Part shown: piece by piece, positions 8,373 through 19,708 of the stretch
How the letters are laid out: every line of letters starts with the position of its first letter
Numbering within the stretch: position 1 is the stretch's first letter
NCBI RefSeq assembly: GCF_002304225.1
Contig: NZ_NSLB01000002.1
Location: 434,001-498,000, forward strand
DNA from: Pseudomonas sp. HAR-UPW-AIA-41
Lineage (GTDB): Bacteria > Pseudomonadota > Gammaproteobacteria > Pseudomonadales > Pseudomonadaceae
DNA length: 64,000 nt
Reading direction: 5' to 3'
Notes under the pieces: model-generated
Database searches by the model: none
Seen by the model: only the letters and a program-made list of their open reading frames with translations
What the model was told of the DNA's origin: nothing
Translations under genes and position numbers: made by a program

Positions 8373-9550
8373 AACTCGATCTCAACCTCGGCGGCCGCGC
8401 GAGTCGCCTTGGCACGCGCCGCCGCGACATCTTCCGCCCGCGCCAGCGCCACCCCCATGCGCCGCTGCCCGCTGACTTCCGGCTTGCCGAAAAGGCGCAG
8501 CGCGGTATCCGGCTCGGCCAGCGCCGCCCCGAGATTGCCGAAGCTGACCTGATCGGAACTGCCCTCCACCAGAATCACTGCAGACGCCGACGGCCCCTGC
8601 TGGCGGATCTGCGGAATCGGCAGACCGAGAATGGCCCGCGCATGCAGGGCAAACTCGGACAGATCCTGGGAGATCAGGGTCACCAGCCCCGTATCGTGCG
8701 GACGCGGCGAGACTTCGCTGAACCACACCTGATCGCCCTTGACGAACAATTCGACGCCAAACAGCCCGCGGCCGCCCAGCGCCTCGGTCACGGCCAGCGC
8801 AATGCGCTCGGATTCGGCCTGCGCTCTGGCGCTCATGGCCTGCGGCTGCCATGACTCGTGGTAATCGCCCTTGACCTGGCGATGGCCGACCGGCGCGCAG
8901 AAACTGGTGCCGCCGATATGACGCACGGTAAGCAGGGTGATCTCGTAATCGAAATCGATGAAGCCCTCGACAATGACCCGCCCCTTGCCGGCACGACCGC
9001 CTTCCTGGGCATAGTCCCAGGCGGCCTCCAGCTCGGACTCGCCACGCAACAGGCTCTGCCCCTTGCCGGATGAACTCATGATCGGTTTGACCACGCAGGG
9101 ATAACCCACGGCCTTCACCGCCTCGACGTAATCGCCAAAGGTGTCGGCAAAGCGATAGGGCGACGTCGGCAAACCCAGCTCCTCGGCGGCCAGGCGACGG
9201 ATACCCTCACGATTCATAGTCAGCTGGGCAGCGCGGGCCGTCGGTATCACCGTAAAGCCTTCGGCCTCCAGCTCAACCAGAGTATCGGTGGCAATTGCCT
9301 CGATCTCCGGCACGATGAAGTGCGGCTGCTCCTTGAGGATTACCGCACGCAGAGCATCGCCATCGAGCATGTTGAGCACATGACTGCGGTGTGCCACCTG
9401 CATGGCCGGGGCATCGGCATAGCGATCCACGGCAATCACCTCACAGCCCAGTCGCTGCAACTCGATGACCACTTCCTTGCCCAGCTCCCCGGCCCCGCAG
9501 AACAACACGCGGGTTGCCGTGGCGGACAACGGCGTTCCAATGCGACTCAT
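8369..9550 (-). CDS. purT: Formate-dependent phosphoribosylglycinamide formyltransferase PurT
   Basis: PurT makes formyl-GAR from GAR, formate and ATP, the folate-independent route for step three of purine synthesis. The 393-residue ATP-grasp protein shows [18 protein letters not shown] (nucleotide fold, about 14-31), [30 protein letters not shown] (ATP-binding loop, about 151-166), [20 protein letters not shown] and [22 protein letters not shown] precedes the ATG. It follows the DUF1289 gene by about 30 bp and overlaps the SGNH hydrolase gene. Confidence 0.97.
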   Translation of the reverse strand: MSRIGTPLSATATRVLFCGAGELGKEVVIELQRLGCEVIAVDRYADAPAMQVAHRSHVLNMLDGDALRAVILKEQPHFIVPEIEAIATDTLVELEAEGFTVIPTARAAQLTMNREGIRRLAAEELGLPTSPYRFADTFGDYVEAVKAVGYPCVVKPIMSSSGKGQSLLRGESELEAAWDYAQEGGRAGKGRVIVEGFIDFDYEITLLTVRHIGGTSFCAPVGHRQVKGDYHESWQPQAMSARAQAESERIALAVTEALGGRGLFGVELFVKGDQVWFSEVSPRPHDTGLVTLISQDLSEFALHARAILGLPIPQIRQQGPSASAVILVEGSSDQVSFGNLGAALAEPDTALRLFGKPEVSGQRRMGVALARAEDVAAARAKATRAAAEVEIEL

Positions 9551-9580
9551 GGCATTTCCTCAATCAGATAGGCAACAGAT

Positions 9581-9778
9581 TCAACCGGCGGGATGCAGCA
9601 AACCCTGCTGGCGGGCACGCTCATGACAACGCGCGAGTACTTCGCGGCGCTCGTTATTGTCCATGCGGCCCCAGCGGGTGATCTCAGCCGCCGTGCGCTG
9701 GCAGCCGAGGCAAATATCCTGCTCGTCCAGCGCGCAGACATGCACGCAGGGCGAGGGGACGGGCGTTTCTTTATTCAT
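9581..9778 (-). CDS. DUF1289 small cysteine-rich protein
   Basis: The 65-residue product carries the DUF1289 pattern: [19 protein letters not shown], then [20 protein letters not shown]. The four cysteines (C11, C15, C22, C25 approximately) suggest a bound metal or Fe-S cluster, though this is inference. Its ATG overlaps the stop of the carbonic anhydrase-like gene (ATGA), so the two are probably coupled. No function is established that I know of. Confidence 0.85.
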   Translation of the reverse strand: MNKETPVPSPCVHVCALDEQDICLGCQRTAAEITRWGRMDNNERREVLARCHERARQQGLLHPAG

Positions 9779-10296
9779 TCGTCCAGCGCCAGGTCGCGCG
9801 CATAGCGCTGGGCGTTATGCACATAGTGGGCGGCGCTGCCCTCCAGCATCTTCTTCTGCGCCTCGGACAATTCCCGCACCACCTTGCCCGGCGAGCCCAT
9901 CACCAGGCTGCCATCGGGAATTTCCTTGCCCTCGGCAATCAGTGCATTGGCGCCGATGATGCAGTTCTTGCCGATCTTGGCGCCATTAAGAATCACCGCG
10001 TTGATGCCGACCAGGCTGTAGTCGCCGACCGTGCAGCCATGCAGCATCGCGTTGTGGCCGATGGTCACGCCCTTGCCAAGGGTCAGCGGAAAGCCCATGT
10101 CGGTGTGCATCACCGTGCCATCCTGCACGTTGCTGTGCTCGCCGATATGGATCAGCTCGTTGTCACCGCGCAGTACCGCGCCAAACCAGACACTGGCGCC
10201 GGCCTCCAGACGAACCTTGCCCACCAGAGTGGCATTCGGCGCGATCCAGCTTTCGGGATGGGCCTCGACACGCGACTGCCCCAGACGGTATTTCAT
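9775..10296 (-). CDS. Gamma-class carbonic anhydrase family protein (YrdA/PaaY-like)
   Basis: This is a left-handed beta-helix protein of 173 residues built of hexapeptide repeats (for example [50 protein letters not shown]). The three metal-binding histidines of the gamma class fit His in QDGTVMHTD and in [28 protein letters not shown] is the usual N-terminus, so the ATG at 10296 is chosen over a longer frame; GGAG lies upstream. Many members have no measured carbonic anhydrase activity, so the reaction is uncertain. It is followed by the overlapping DUF1289 gene. Confidence 0.9.
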   Translation of the reverse strand: MKYRLGQSRVEAHPESWIAPNATLVGKVRLEAGASVWFGAVLRGDNELIHIGEHSNVQDGTVMHTDMGFPLTLGKGVTIGHNAMLHGCTVGDYSLVGINAVILNGAKIGKNCIIGANALIAEGKEIPDGSLVMGSPGKVVRELSEAQKKMLEGSAAHYVHNAQRYARDLALDE

Positions 10297-10318
10297 CCTT
10301 TGTTCTCCACAACCCAGC

Positions 10319-10921
10319 TCAACTGAGCCTGATAAAGTGTTCCGGTGGCTCGTTGAGCGCAATGCCCGCATCGAACAGCAGGTTGACCAGCTCAACCACC
10401 ATGATCGCCGTCAGCCCCCAGATCTTGAAGTCGCCATAGCGGTAACTGGGCACGTACCAGCTGCGCCCGAGGTAGTCGATGCGATGGGTCATCTCACGCG
10501 GGTCTTCGCGGAAAAAGGCCAGCGGCACGCTGAACACCTGGGCGATCTCGCCATCATTGGGCCGGTACTCGACGTAGTCCGGCACCAGCCCGACGATCGG
10601 CGTGACCTTGATGCCATGCCGCGATACCAGACTGCTGAGCGGGCCGAGCACTTCCACCAGACCGGGCGCCAGACCAATCTCCTCTTCAGCTTCACGCAGG
10701 GCCGTCATCACCAGATCGACATCGGTGTCGTCGCGACGGCCGCCGGGAAACGCCACTTCTCCGCTGTGGGTGGAAAGGCCATGGGCGCGCAGCGTCAGCA
10801 CCAGTTCAGGTTCATCGCTACGCGTGATCGGCACCAGCACCGCAGCCTCGGGGAAATTGCTGGCCAGGGTCAGCTGTTGCGGTTGATAGCCCTGCACACG
10901 GCGGAGCAGTTCATCCAGCAT
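10319..10921 (-). CDS. NUDIX hydrolase, CoA pyrophosphatase (NudL-like)
   Basis: The 200-residue protein has the CoA-type NUDIX box: [19 protein letters not shown] precedes [13 protein letters not shown], giving the R-E-x-x-E-E-x-G core, with the NuCoA-like sequence [20 protein letters not shown] just before it. Such enzymes split CoA into phosphopantetheine and 3',5'-ADP. The start at 10921 ([12 protein letters not shown]) is preferred; an ATG at 10945 adds eight residues. It heads the NUDIX-carbonic anhydrase-DUF1289-purT-SGNH string on the minus strand. Confidence 0.9.
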   Translation of the reverse strand: MLDELLRRVQGYQPQQLTLASNFPEAAVLVPITRSDEPELVLTLRAHGLSTHSGEVAFPGGRRDDTDVDLVMTALREAEEEIGLAPGLVEVLGPLSSLVSRHGIKVTPIVGLVPDYVEYRPNDGEIAQVFSVPLAFFREDPREMTHRIDYLGRSWYVPSYRYGDFKIWGLTAIMVVELVNLLFDAGIALNEPPEHFIRLS

Positions 10922-11078
10922 GATGGTTCTCGGACAGACAGTCATGGGTAAATGATTGCACGATCACCCGCATCGCCCAAGGCCCCGATTCAGCCAAACT
11001 CACGCACCCGGCAAAGGTTGGCTCCCGCTACCCGGCGCTGCACTAGACTGATCTCATCACGCTGCGGAGTAGCCGATC

Positions 11079-11351
11079 ATGCAAATCCCCGAAGATGCCC
11101 TGACCAATCATGTGGTGACTATCTGCCTGCAGGGCGGCGCCATGCTAGGCCCGTTCAACGCCACCTGGAGCAAGGACAAAGGCGGTGACGTGCGCGAACT
11201 GAGCCGCGAATACGATCGATTCCTGCAGGGCGGCGAACAGAAACGCTTCAAGTTCCACCTGCACGACACCTACAGCAACTCGGTACACACGCTGATTGTC
11301 GATTTTCGCCAGATCACCGGCATTTACGACCATATCCGGCTCAGCAGTTAA
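11079..11351 (+). CDS. Conserved hypothetical protein, 90 residues
   Basis: I do not recognise a domain. The small, acidic-basic mixed protein has no signal peptide or membrane segment and reads as a soluble cytoplasmic fold. Two aromatic/basic stretches stand out (GGEQKRFKFHLHDTYSNSV and VDFRQITGIYDHIRLSS). GGAG at 11066-11069 gives a well-spaced ribosome-binding site for the ATG at 11079. Codon use resembles the neighbours, so it is probably a real native gene. It lies between divergent NUDIX genes at a position conserved in pseudomonads as far as I recall. Confidence 0.75.
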   Translation: MQIPEDALTNHVVTICLQGGAMLGPFNATWSKDKGGDVRELSREYDRFLQGGEQKRFKFHLHDTYSNSVHTLIVDFRQITGIYDHIRLSS

Positions 11352-11430
11352 GGCTTTCAACCAGCGTTCCGTGGGATAAAGTAGGCCATCGGCTGCCCTG
11401 TGCGCAGCATGGCCATTCCAAGGAGCCCCG

Positions 11431-11985
11431 ATGAAATTCTGCAGCCAGTGCGGCGGCCCCATCAGCCAGCGCATCCCCGCAGGCGACAACCGCCCGCGCC
11501 ATGTCTGCGAGCGCTGCGCCACGGTGCATTACCAGAACCCGCGTATCGTTGCCGGCTGCTTGCCGGTGTGGGGCGAACAGGTGCTACTCTGCCGCCGCGC
11601 CATCGAGCCACGCCGCGGTTTCTGGACGCTGCCGGCCGGGTTCATGGAGAACGGTGAAACCCTGGAACAGGCCGCCGCGCGGGAAACCCTGGAAGAAGCC
11701 TGCGCGCGCGTGGACAACCTGCGCCTGTACACCCTCTTCGACCTGCCGCACATCAGCCAGGTGTACATGCTGTTTCTCGCACAGCTGCGTGACCTCGACT
11801 TTGCCGCGGGCGAAGAGAGTCTGGAGGTACGGCTTTTCCAGCAGCATGAGATCCCCTGGTCAGAGTTAGCTTTCCCCACGATCGGCCGCACTCTAGAATG
11901 CTACTTCGCCGACCGGGTGCAGCAGGTGTTCCCGCTGCGCAACGAGGCCATCGCGCCACTCTCGGCGACCTACAAGAAATCCTGA
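11431..11985 (+). CDS. NUDIX hydrolase with N-terminal zinc ribbon
   Basis: The 184-residue protein starts with a CxxC...CxxC zinc ribbon (MKFCSQCGGP, then HVCERCATVHYQNP), like NudC-type enzymes. The NUDIX box GFMENGETLEQAAARETLEE follows at about 71-90, with Glu in RETLEE for metal binding. Position 22 of the box, usually Gly, is Cys, a substitution I believe this subfamily tolerates. Probable substrates are dinucleotide or nucleoside diphosphate derivatives such as NAD(H), but this is inferred. AAGGAG precedes the ATG. Confidence 0.88.
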   Translation: MKFCSQCGGPISQRIPAGDNRPRHVCERCATVHYQNPRIVAGCLPVWGEQVLLCRRAIEPRRGFWTLPAGFMENGETLEQAAARETLEEACARVDNLRLYTLFDLPHISQVYMLFLAQLRDLDFAAGEESLEVRLFQQHEIPWSELAFPTIGRTLECYFADRVQQVFPLRNEAIAPLSATYKKS

Positions 11986-12021
11986 CCTTTTGCGGTCCCA
12001 GCTTCAGGGAAATTGCGTCAC

Positions 12022-12525
12022 ATGCGTTGGTTGCTAGCTGCTTTGTGTGTTTTCTTCACCGCGTTCTCCAACGCCAGCGCCAGCCCGACGCTGTCCGGCA
12101 CCCGCATCGACAAGGTGCTGGTGATCAAGTCAGAGCGTACGTTGCAGCTGATCCAGCATGGCAAGGTGCTCAAGTCCTATCGTGTCTCGCTGGGCAAGCA
12201 GCCCGAAGGGCCGAAGATACGCGAAGGTGACCAGCGCACACCGGAGGGTTTTTATTGGATCGACTGGCGCAAAACCAGCGATAAATTCAACCTGTCCATG
12301 CACATTTCCTACCCCAATGCCCGTGACGCGGCCAAGGCGCGCGCCAAAGGCGTTCCGCCGGGTGGCATGATCATGATTCACGGCACCCCGATTGATGAGG
12401 AGTATCCCGAGTGGTACTTCAGCACCCTGGACTGGACCGAGGGCTGCATCGCCATGAAAAACGCCGACATGCGTGAGGTGTGGAATCTGGTCAAGGACGG
12501 CACGCTGATCGAGATTCGCCCCTGA
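12022..12525 (+). CDS. L,D-transpeptidase family protein (YkuD domain, YafK/LdtF-like motif)
   Basis: A signal peptide (MRWLLAALCVFFTAFSNASA) leads to a YkuD domain starting near VLVIKSERTLQLIQHG. The catalytic signature is MIMIHGTPIDEEYPEW followed by DWTEGCIAMKNADM, with the nucleophilic Cys in TEGCIA. The TEGCIA form resembles the YafK/LdtF (DpaA) branch, which acts on peptidoglycan-lipoprotein links, rather than cross-linking enzymes with SHGCIR. The ATG at 12022 has AGGGA at 12006-12010; an upstream in-frame TTG at 12013 is too close to it. The product of 167 residues is periplasmic. The exact reaction is inferred. Confidence 0.88.
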   Translation: MRWLLAALCVFFTAFSNASASPTLSGTRIDKVLVIKSERTLQLIQHGKVLKSYRVSLGKQPEGPKIREGDQRTPEGFYWIDWRKTSDKFNLSMHISYPNARDAAKARAKGVPPGGMIMIHGTPIDEEYPEWYFSTLDWTEGCIAMKNADMREVWNLVKDGTLIEIRP

Positions 12526-12544
12526 GCTATTCAGCCCCACAACG

Positions 12545-12570
12545 AAAAAGGCGCCCGCAGGCGCCTTTTT
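12545..12570. terminator. Bidirectional rho-independent terminator
   Basis: AAAAAGGCGCC, loop CGCA and GGCGCCTTTTT sit between the convergent genes ending at 12525 and 12584. The stem is nearly the same as the terminator at 2597-2623. Confidence 0.85.
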
Positions 12571-12583
12571 CATAACCGAATAC

Positions 12584-12901
12584 TCAGAACTGCAGATCAG
12601 ACAGACGCCAAACCTCAAAGGCCGGAGTCTGGTAGGGATGACTCCCCTTCAGCGCCTTGACCACGGCATGGATCAGCTCATCGGCGACCACCAGCTCTAC
12701 CTTCCACTCGCTGACCTGCTCAACAGCACCGACCGCCCCAATAAACGGATCGCTACCTTCCAGCGGACGGAACTGCCCCTGCCCCAGCACCTGCCAGCAG
12801 CAACTGTCGTACTGACCGATTCGCCCGCCACCCGCAGCAAACACGGCGGATTTAACTGCCTCGACGTGGGTTTCCGGCACATAGAAGCTGAGTTTGTACA
12901 T
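12584..12901 (-). CDS. NIF3/YqfO-like small protein
   Basis: The 105-residue protein begins MYKLSFYVPETHVEAVKSAVFAAGGG and ends near GSHPYQTPAFEVWRL. This matches the PII-like insert domain of NIF3/YqfO proteins (GAGxIGxYDxCxW and HPYExPAxEVY patterns; here GRIGQYDSCCW), without the metal-binding NIF3 halves. GGAGGGG lies 5-9 bp before the ATG at 12901, which decides the start. Its role is unknown; related CutA/PII-like folds bind small ligands or metals. It is transcribed toward the L,D-transpeptidase gene. Confidence 0.85.
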   Translation of the reverse strand: MYKLSFYVPETHVEAVKSAVFAAGGGRIGQYDSCCWQVLGQGQFRPLEGSDPFIGAVGAVEQVSEWKVELVVADELIHAVVKALKGSHPYQTPAFEVWRLSDLQF

Positions 12902-13058
12902 CCACCCCTCCAAGATGCTGATTGCTCAACCGCGCGGTCAGCCCCTAGCGGGCGGCCAGGCGCAAACCTTGGAAGAATCCTGCCACAGATGCTGGCACTT
13001 TGCCTTAAGAGGGACTTAAGCCGGCTGAGAGCCAGCTCACAGGAATGCCCGGCGAGCG

Positions 13059-13340
13059 TCAGCGAGATGCGCCGTCACGGCCGGTGAAACGGCGCCAGCG
13101 GGCCCGCCAGCCAGTAGCCGGCGGCGCATGACTACCATCACAGTAGGGCAACCGGGCCGAACGCCCGCAGCGGCAGAGTAGCAGCAAGCGCGCCTTGTCT
13201 GCCCTGAACTGAAGGGCGGCGGCACATGCCTGATTACAATCGGGAAGCGCGGACGAGCGCCCGCAGGTGCACAGCGAAAGGTGATCGCCCGGCTCGACCG
13301 GGCGCACCTCGGGAAGCAGGGGCGGCTGGGAATCGCTCAT
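13059..13340 (-). CDS. CDGSH iron-sulfur domain protein
   Basis: The 93-residue product has two CDGSH-type motifs. The second, [17 protein letters not shown] (about 64-80), is the complete C-x-C-x2-S-x3-P-x-C-D-G-x-H pattern that binds a [2Fe-2S] cluster through three Cys and one His. The first, [17 protein letters not shown] (about 33-49), has the cysteines but lacks the His and the D-G-S core. The C-terminus is basic. It starts 19 bp downstream of the purL stop on the same strand and may be cotranscribed. A role in iron or redox handling is inference from the fold. Confidence 0.85.
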   Translation of the reverse strand: MSDSQPPLLPEVRPVEPGDHLSLCTCGRSSALPDCNQACAAALQFRADKARLLLLCRCGRSARLPYCDGSHAPPATGWRARWRRFTGRDGASR

Positions 13341-13359
13341 ACCCACCGCCCCACGCGAC

Positions 13360-16300
13360 TTACTCGACCCAGACCCGCGCGTTGCGGAACATGCGCATCC
13401 AGCCGCCGTCTTCCTGCCACTCATCCGGGCGCCAGGAGTTCTGCACGGCACGGAAAACGCGCTCCGGGTGCGGCATCATGATGGTCACGCGACCGTCACG
13501 GTTGCACAGGCCGGTGATACCGCGCGGCGAACCGTTGGGGTTGGCCGGGTAGGTTTCAGTGACCTTGCCATGGTTATCGATAAAGCGCATGGCCACGGTG
13601 CCGGACAGATCAGCCTCGAGCAGAGCTTCCTCGCTCTCGAACTCGGCATGCCCCTCACCGTGGGCAATGGCAATCGGCAGGCGCGAGCCGGCCATACCTC
13701 GCAGGAAGATCGACGCCGACTCCTGCACCTGAACCATGGCCACACGCGCCTCGAACTGCTCCGAGCGGTTGCGCACGAAGTGCGGCCAGGCCTCGCTACC
13801 CGGAATCAGCTCGTGCAGGTTGCTCATCATCTGACAGCCGTTGCACACGCCAAGGGCAAAGCTGTCCTTGCGCTCGAAGAACGCCTGGAAGGCATCGCGG
13901 GCGCGGTTATTGAACAGCACCGACTTGGCCCAGCCCTCGCCGGCGCCCAGCACGTCGCCGTAGGAGAAGCCACCACAGGCTACCAGGCCCTTGAACTCTT
14001 CCAGACTGACGCGGCCGGCGAGGATATCGCTCATGTGCACGTCGATGGCGCGGAAGCCGGCACGGTCGAAAGCGGCTGCCATCTCGACCTGACCGTTGAC
14101 GCCCTGCTCGCGCAGGATGGCAACCTGCGGACGCACACCACTCTTGATGTAGGGCGCGGCGATGTCCTGATTGACGTCGAACGACAGCTTGACCGACAAG
14201 CCCGGATTGTCTTCGTCAAGCAGATTGTCAAATTCCTGATCGGCGCACACGGCGTTATCGCGCAGACGCTGGATCTGGTAGCTGGTCTCGCTCCAGGTAC
14301 GCTGCAGCACACGGCGCGAGCCGCTGAACAGCTGCTGACCATTGAGGGTCAACAGTACCTCGTCGCCATTGACCGGCTGACCGAGCACGGCCACGCAGTC
14401 ACCCAGGCCCGCCGCACTGAACTGCGCCAGCACTTCTTCGCTGTCGTCCTGATGCACCTGAATCAGTGCACCCAGTTCCTCGTTGAACAGTACCGCCGCC
14501 GCTTCCGCCGCATCATCGGCCAGTGCATCGAGGTTGAGATTCAGGCCGCAGTGACCGGCGAACGCCATTTCCACCGCCGTGGCCAGCAGGCCGCCGTCGG
14601 AGCGGTCGTGATAGGCGAGCAGCTTGCCATCGGCATTCAGGCCCTGGATCACGGCGAAGAAGGCCTTGAGGTCCTCAGCATCATCGACATCCGGCACCTG
14701 GCGGCCAAGCTGGCCATAGACCTGAGCCAGAATCGAAGCGCCCAGGCGGTTCTGACCGCGACCGAGATCAATCAGGATCAGATCGGTCTCGCCCTTGTCC
14801 AGACGCAGTTGCGGGGTCAGGGTCTTGCGAATATCGGTGACCGGGGCGAAGCCTGACACGATCAGCGACAGCGGCGAGGTCACGCTCTTCTCGCCCTGCT
14901 CATCCTGCCAGCGGGTCTTCATGGACATGGAGTCCTTGCCGACCGGAATGGTGATACCCAGCGCCGGGCACAGCTCCATGCCCACCGCCTTCACGGTGTC
15001 GTACAGGCGCGCGTCTTCACCCGGGTGGCCGGCAGCGGCCATCCAGTTGGCCGACAGCTTGATGTCGGACAGCTGGGCAATGCTGGAGGCTGCCAGGTTG
15101 GTCAGGGTTTCACCAATGGCCATGCGCCCGGAGGCGGCGGCGTCGAGCAGCGCCATCGGCGTGCGCTCCCCCATGGCCATGGCTTCACCGGTGTAGACGT
15201 CGAAGCTGGTGGCGGTCACGGCGCAGTCGGCCACCGGCACCTGCCACGGGCCGACCATCTGATCACGCGCCACCAGACCGGTAATGGTGCGGTCGCCGAT
15301 GGTGATCAGGAAGTTCTTGCTGGCCACTGCCGGGTGATGCAGAACACGGCTGATGGCATCGCTCAGATCGATCTGCGCGGCATTGAACCCGTCGCCCAGC
15401 GCTTCTTCACGCACAGCGCTGCGGTGCATGCGCGGCGTTTTGCCGAGCAGTACGTTGAGCGGCATATCCACCGGCTTATTGCCGAAATGGCTGTCGGTAA
15501 CGGTCAGTTGCAGCTCTTCGGTGGCCTCGCCGACCACGGCAAACGGGCAACGCTCACGCTCGCAGATGGCCTTGAAACGCTCGAAGTCGGCGGCATCCAC
15601 GCTCAGCACGTAACGTTCCTGCGACTCGTTGCACCAGATTTCCAGTGGTGCCATGCCCGGCTCATCGTTGGGCACATTACGCAGTTCGAAACGACCACCA
15701 CGACCACCGTCGTTGATCAGCTCCGGCAAGGCGTTGGAGATACCGCCGGCGCCGACGTCGTGAATGAACTTGATCGGGTTCTGCTCGCCCAGTTGCCAGC
15801 AGCGGTCGATGACTTCCTGACAGCGACGCTCCATTTCAGGGTTGTCGCGCTGTACCGAAGCGAAATCCAGGTCAGCCGAGCTGGCACCGGTGGCCATCGA
15901 CGAGGCAGCACCTCCGCCCAGACCGATCAGCATGGCCGGACCGCCGAGCACGATCAGTTTGGCACCGACCGAAATCTCGCCCTTCTGCACATGCTCCTCA
16001 CGGATGTTGCCCATGCCACCGGCCAGCATGATCGGCTTGTGGTAGCCCCGCACTTCCTCGCCGCGCGGGGTCGCCACGGACTGTTCGAAGGTACGGAAAT
16101 AGCCGGTCAGCGCCGGACGGCCGAACTCGTTGTTGAACGCCGCGCCACCCAGCGGGCCTTCAACCATGATGTCCAGCGCGCTGACGATGCGCTCCGGTTT
16201 GCCGTAAGGCTTTTCCCACGGCTGCACAAAACCCGGAATCTGCAGGTTGGAAACGGTGAAGCCGACCAGACCGGCCTTGGGCTTGGCGCCACGACCGGTA

Positions 16301-17256
16301 GCACCCTCGTCGCGGATCTCGCCACCGGAACCGGTGGAAGCGCCGGGGAATGGCGCGATGGCGGTCGGGTGGTTGTGCGTCTCGACCTTCATCAGGATAT
16401 GCACCGGCTCCTGAGACGCGGCGTATTCGCGGGTCTCGGGATTCGGGTAGAAGCGCCCGGCAACGTTGCCGACGATCACCGCGGCGTTGTCCTTGTAGGC
16501 CGACAGCACACCCTCGCCATGCATCTGGTAGGTGTTCTTGATCATGCCGAACAGCGACTTGTCCTGAGCCTGACCGTCGATATCCCAGCTGGCATTGAAG
16601 ATCTTGTGCCGGCAGTGTTCGGAGTTGGCCTGAGCAAACATCATCAGCTCGACGTCATGGGGATTGCGCCCCAGCTCGGCGAAGCTCTGTACCAGATAAT
16701 CGATCTCGTCTTCGGCCAGCGCCAGACCCAGTTCGACGTTGGCCTTTTCCAGCGCAGCGCGACCGCCGCCGAGCACATCCACGGCCGTCAGCGGCTTGGG
16801 CTGGGCATGGCTGAACAGTGGTGCGGCCTCTTCCAGCGCGCCCAGTACCAGCTGGGTCATGCGGTCATGCAGACGGGAGGCAACGGCGCTCGCCTCGGCC
16901 TCGCTCAGCTCGCCACTGACGTAATAGGCAATACCGCGCTCCAGGCGCTGGATCTTGGCCAGACCGCAGTTGCGCGCGATATCGCTGGCCTTGCTCGCCC
17001 AGGGCGAAATGGTGCCAAAGCGCGGCACCACCAGAAACAGACGACCCGAAGGCTCCTGCACCGGTACGCTCGGACCGTACTTGAGCAGGCGCGCCAGCAC
17101 CTGCTCCTCTTCGGCCAGGAGCTGCCCGGTCACATCGGCGAAGTGGGCAAACTCGGCGTACAGCCCGGTAACGCCAGGGGCAACCTGGGTCAGTTGGTCG
17201 AGCAGTTTGCCGTGACGGAAGGCGGAAAGGGCGGGAGCGCCGCGCAGGATGAGCAT
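13360..17256 (-). CDS. purL: Phosphoribosylformylglycinamidine synthase PurL (single-chain)
   Basis: PurL converts FGAR, glutamine and ATP to FGAM in purine synthesis. The 1298-residue single-chain form of gammaproteobacteria is complete: an N-terminal PurS-like domain ([20 protein letters not shown]), two AIRS-type halves ([52 protein letters not shown]), and a C-terminal glutaminase domain with the nucleophile Cys in [10 protein letters not shown] and the His/Glu of the triad in the [13 protein letters not shown] region. The start at 17256 equals the start I recall for P. aeruginosa PurL; the in-frame extension to 17325 is not coding. It is divergent from mltF. Confidence 0.98.
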   Translation of the reverse strand: MLILRGAPALSAFRHGKLLDQLTQVAPGVTGLYAEFAHFADVTGQLLAEEEQVLARLLKYGPSVPVQEPSGRLFLVVPRFGTISPWASKASDIARNCGLAKIQRLERGIAYYVSGELSEAEASAVASRLHDRMTQLVLGALEEAAPLFSHAQPKPLTAVDVLGGGRAALEKANVELGLALAEDEIDYLVQSFAELGRNPHDVELMMFAQANSEHCRHKIFNASWDIDGQAQDKSLFGMIKNTYQMHGEGVLSAYKDNAAVIVGNVAGRFYPNPETREYAASQEPVHILMKVETHNHPTAIAPFPGASTGSGGEIRDEGATGRGAKPKAGLVGFTVSNLQIPGFVQPWEKPYGKPERIVSALDIMVEGPLGGAAFNNEFGRPALTGYFRTFEQSVATPRGEEVRGYHKPIMLAGGMGNIREEHVQKGEISVGAKLIVLGGPAMLIGLGGGAASSMATGASSADLDFASVQRDNPEMERRCQEVIDRCWQLGEQNPIKFIHDVGAGGISNALPELINDGGRGGRFELRNVPNDEPGMAPLEIWCNESQERYVLSVDAADFERFKAICERERCPFAVVGEATEELQLTVTDSHFGNKPVDMPLNVLLGKTPRMHRSAVREEALGDGFNAAQIDLSDAISRVLHHPAVASKNFLITIGDRTITGLVARDQMVGPWQVPVADCAVTATSFDVYTGEAMAMGERTPMALLDAAASGRMAIGETLTNLAASSIAQLSDIKLSANWMAAAGHPGEDARLYDTVKAVGMELCPALGITIPVGKDSMSMKTRWQDEQGEKSVTSPLSLIVSGFAPVTDIRKTLTPQLRLDKGETDLILIDLGRGQNRLGASILAQVYGQLGRQVPDVDDAEDLKAFFAVIQGLNADGKLLAYHDRSDGGLLATAVEMAFAGHCGLNLNLDALADDAAEAAAVLFNEELGALIQVHQDDSEEVLAQFSAAGLGDCVAVLGQPVNGDEVLLTLNGQQLFSGSRRVLQRTWSETSYQIQRLRDNAVCADQEFDNLLDEDNPGLSVKLSFDVNQDIAAPYIKSGVRPQVAILREQGVNGQVEMAAAFDRAGFRAIDVHMSDILAGRVSLEEFKGLVACGGFSYGDVLGAGEGWAKSVLFNNRARDAFQAFFERKDSFALGVCNGCQMMSNLHELIPGSEAWPHFVRNRSEQFEARVAMVQVQESASIFLRGMAGSRLPIAIAHGEGHAEFESEEALLEADLSGTVAMRFIDNHGKVTETYPANPNGSPRGITGLCNRDGRVTIMMPHPERVFRAVQNSWRPDEWQEDGGWMRMFRNARVWVE

Positions 17257-17330
17257 TGTCAGAACAGCCTCTGGAGACGATGACGGTGGGGGTCGACCAA
17301 TTGGTGACCCACAGAGGCCGTGCATTCTAG

Positions 17331-18926
<1,596 letters not shown>

Positions 18927-18937
18927 TCACGCGCGTG

Positions 18938-19708
18938 TCAGTTGAAGCGCGAGAAATCCGGCTGACGCCGCTGCATGAAGGCCGACAGCGCTTCCAGAGC
19001 CTCGGGCGAGCGCAGACGCTGAATGAACAGATCACCCTCGGCCTGAATCGCCTGGCGCAACTCCTCACGCCCCGGTGTCCGCATCAGGCGCTTGCTGTCT
19101 GCCACTGCCGAGGGCGCCAGCTGGGTAAAACGCTGAGCCGCAGAGGCCGCCCTGGCCAGTGCCGTGGCGCCGTCTTCCAGCGCTGCCGTGGCAATTCCCC
19201 ACTGCGCCGCCTGCTCGCCACTGAAGCTCTCGCCGAGCAGCAGCAACTCGCTGGCCCGCGCCGGCCCGAGCAACCGCGGCAGGATCAGGCTGGAGCCGAA
19301 CTCGGGACACAGCCCCAGATTGACGAAGGGCATTTTCAGCACCGCATCGCGGCTGACATAAACCAGATCGCAATGCAGCAGCAGCGTGGTGCCGATGCCC
19401 ACTGCCGGCCCGGCCACTCCGGCAATGACCGGCTTTTGCAGTTCGAACAATGCCTGCATGAACTGAAACACCGGGCTGTCCATCCCGGACGGCGGCGCCT
19501 GCAGAAAGTCGGCCACATCATTGCCACTGGTAAAGCACTGCTCGCTGCCGGTGATAAGCACCGCACGCACAGAGCGCTCGGCATCGGCCTCACGCAGGGC
19601 TTCAGCCATGCGGCTGTACATGGCCCGGGTCAGGGCATTCTTCTTGTCCGCCCGGTTCATGCGCAGGGTCATCACCCCGGCTTCCATACTCACCTGCACC
19701 GAATCCAT
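18938..19708 (-). CDS. Enoyl-CoA hydratase/isomerase family protein
   Basis: The crotonase-fold protein of 256 residues has the oxyanion-hole segments TSGNDVADFLQAP and VAGPAVGIGTTLLLHCDLVY, plus FVNLGLCPEFGSSLILPRLL. Glu in CPEFG is a good candidate for a catalytic acid, but the second hydratase Glu is not obvious, so it may be an isomerase or hydratase of unknown acyl-CoA. ATG at 19708 overlaps the stop of the upstream reductase gene as TGATG, with AGGGGG just upstream; a GTG one codon earlier is possible. The coupling suggests a shared pathway with that reductase. Confidence 0.88.
   Translation of the reverse strand: MDSVQVSMEAGVMTLRMNRADKKNALTRAMYSRMAEALREADAERSVRAVLITGSEQCFTSGNDVADFLQAPPSGMDSPVFQFMQALFELQKPVIAGVAGPAVGIGTTLLLHCDLVYVSRDAVLKMPFVNLGLCPEFGSSLILPRLLGPARASELLLLGESFSGEQAAQWGIATAALEDGATALARAASAAQRFTQLAPSAVADSKRLMRTPGREELRQAIQAEGDLFIQRLRSPEALEALSAFMQRRQPDFSRFN

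Noticed and set aside
11431..11985. Cys in place of the conserved Gly in the NUDIX box as a sign of inactivity
   Set aside because: The metal-binding Glu residues and Arg are intact, and I recall zinc-ribbon NUDIX relatives that also deviate at this position, so it is not evidence of a broken gene.
15025..17283. 752-codon open frame on the plus strand antisense to purL
   Set aside because: It lies fully inside purL, has no recognisable domain, and is explained by the strong third-position GC bias that keeps the opposite frame open.
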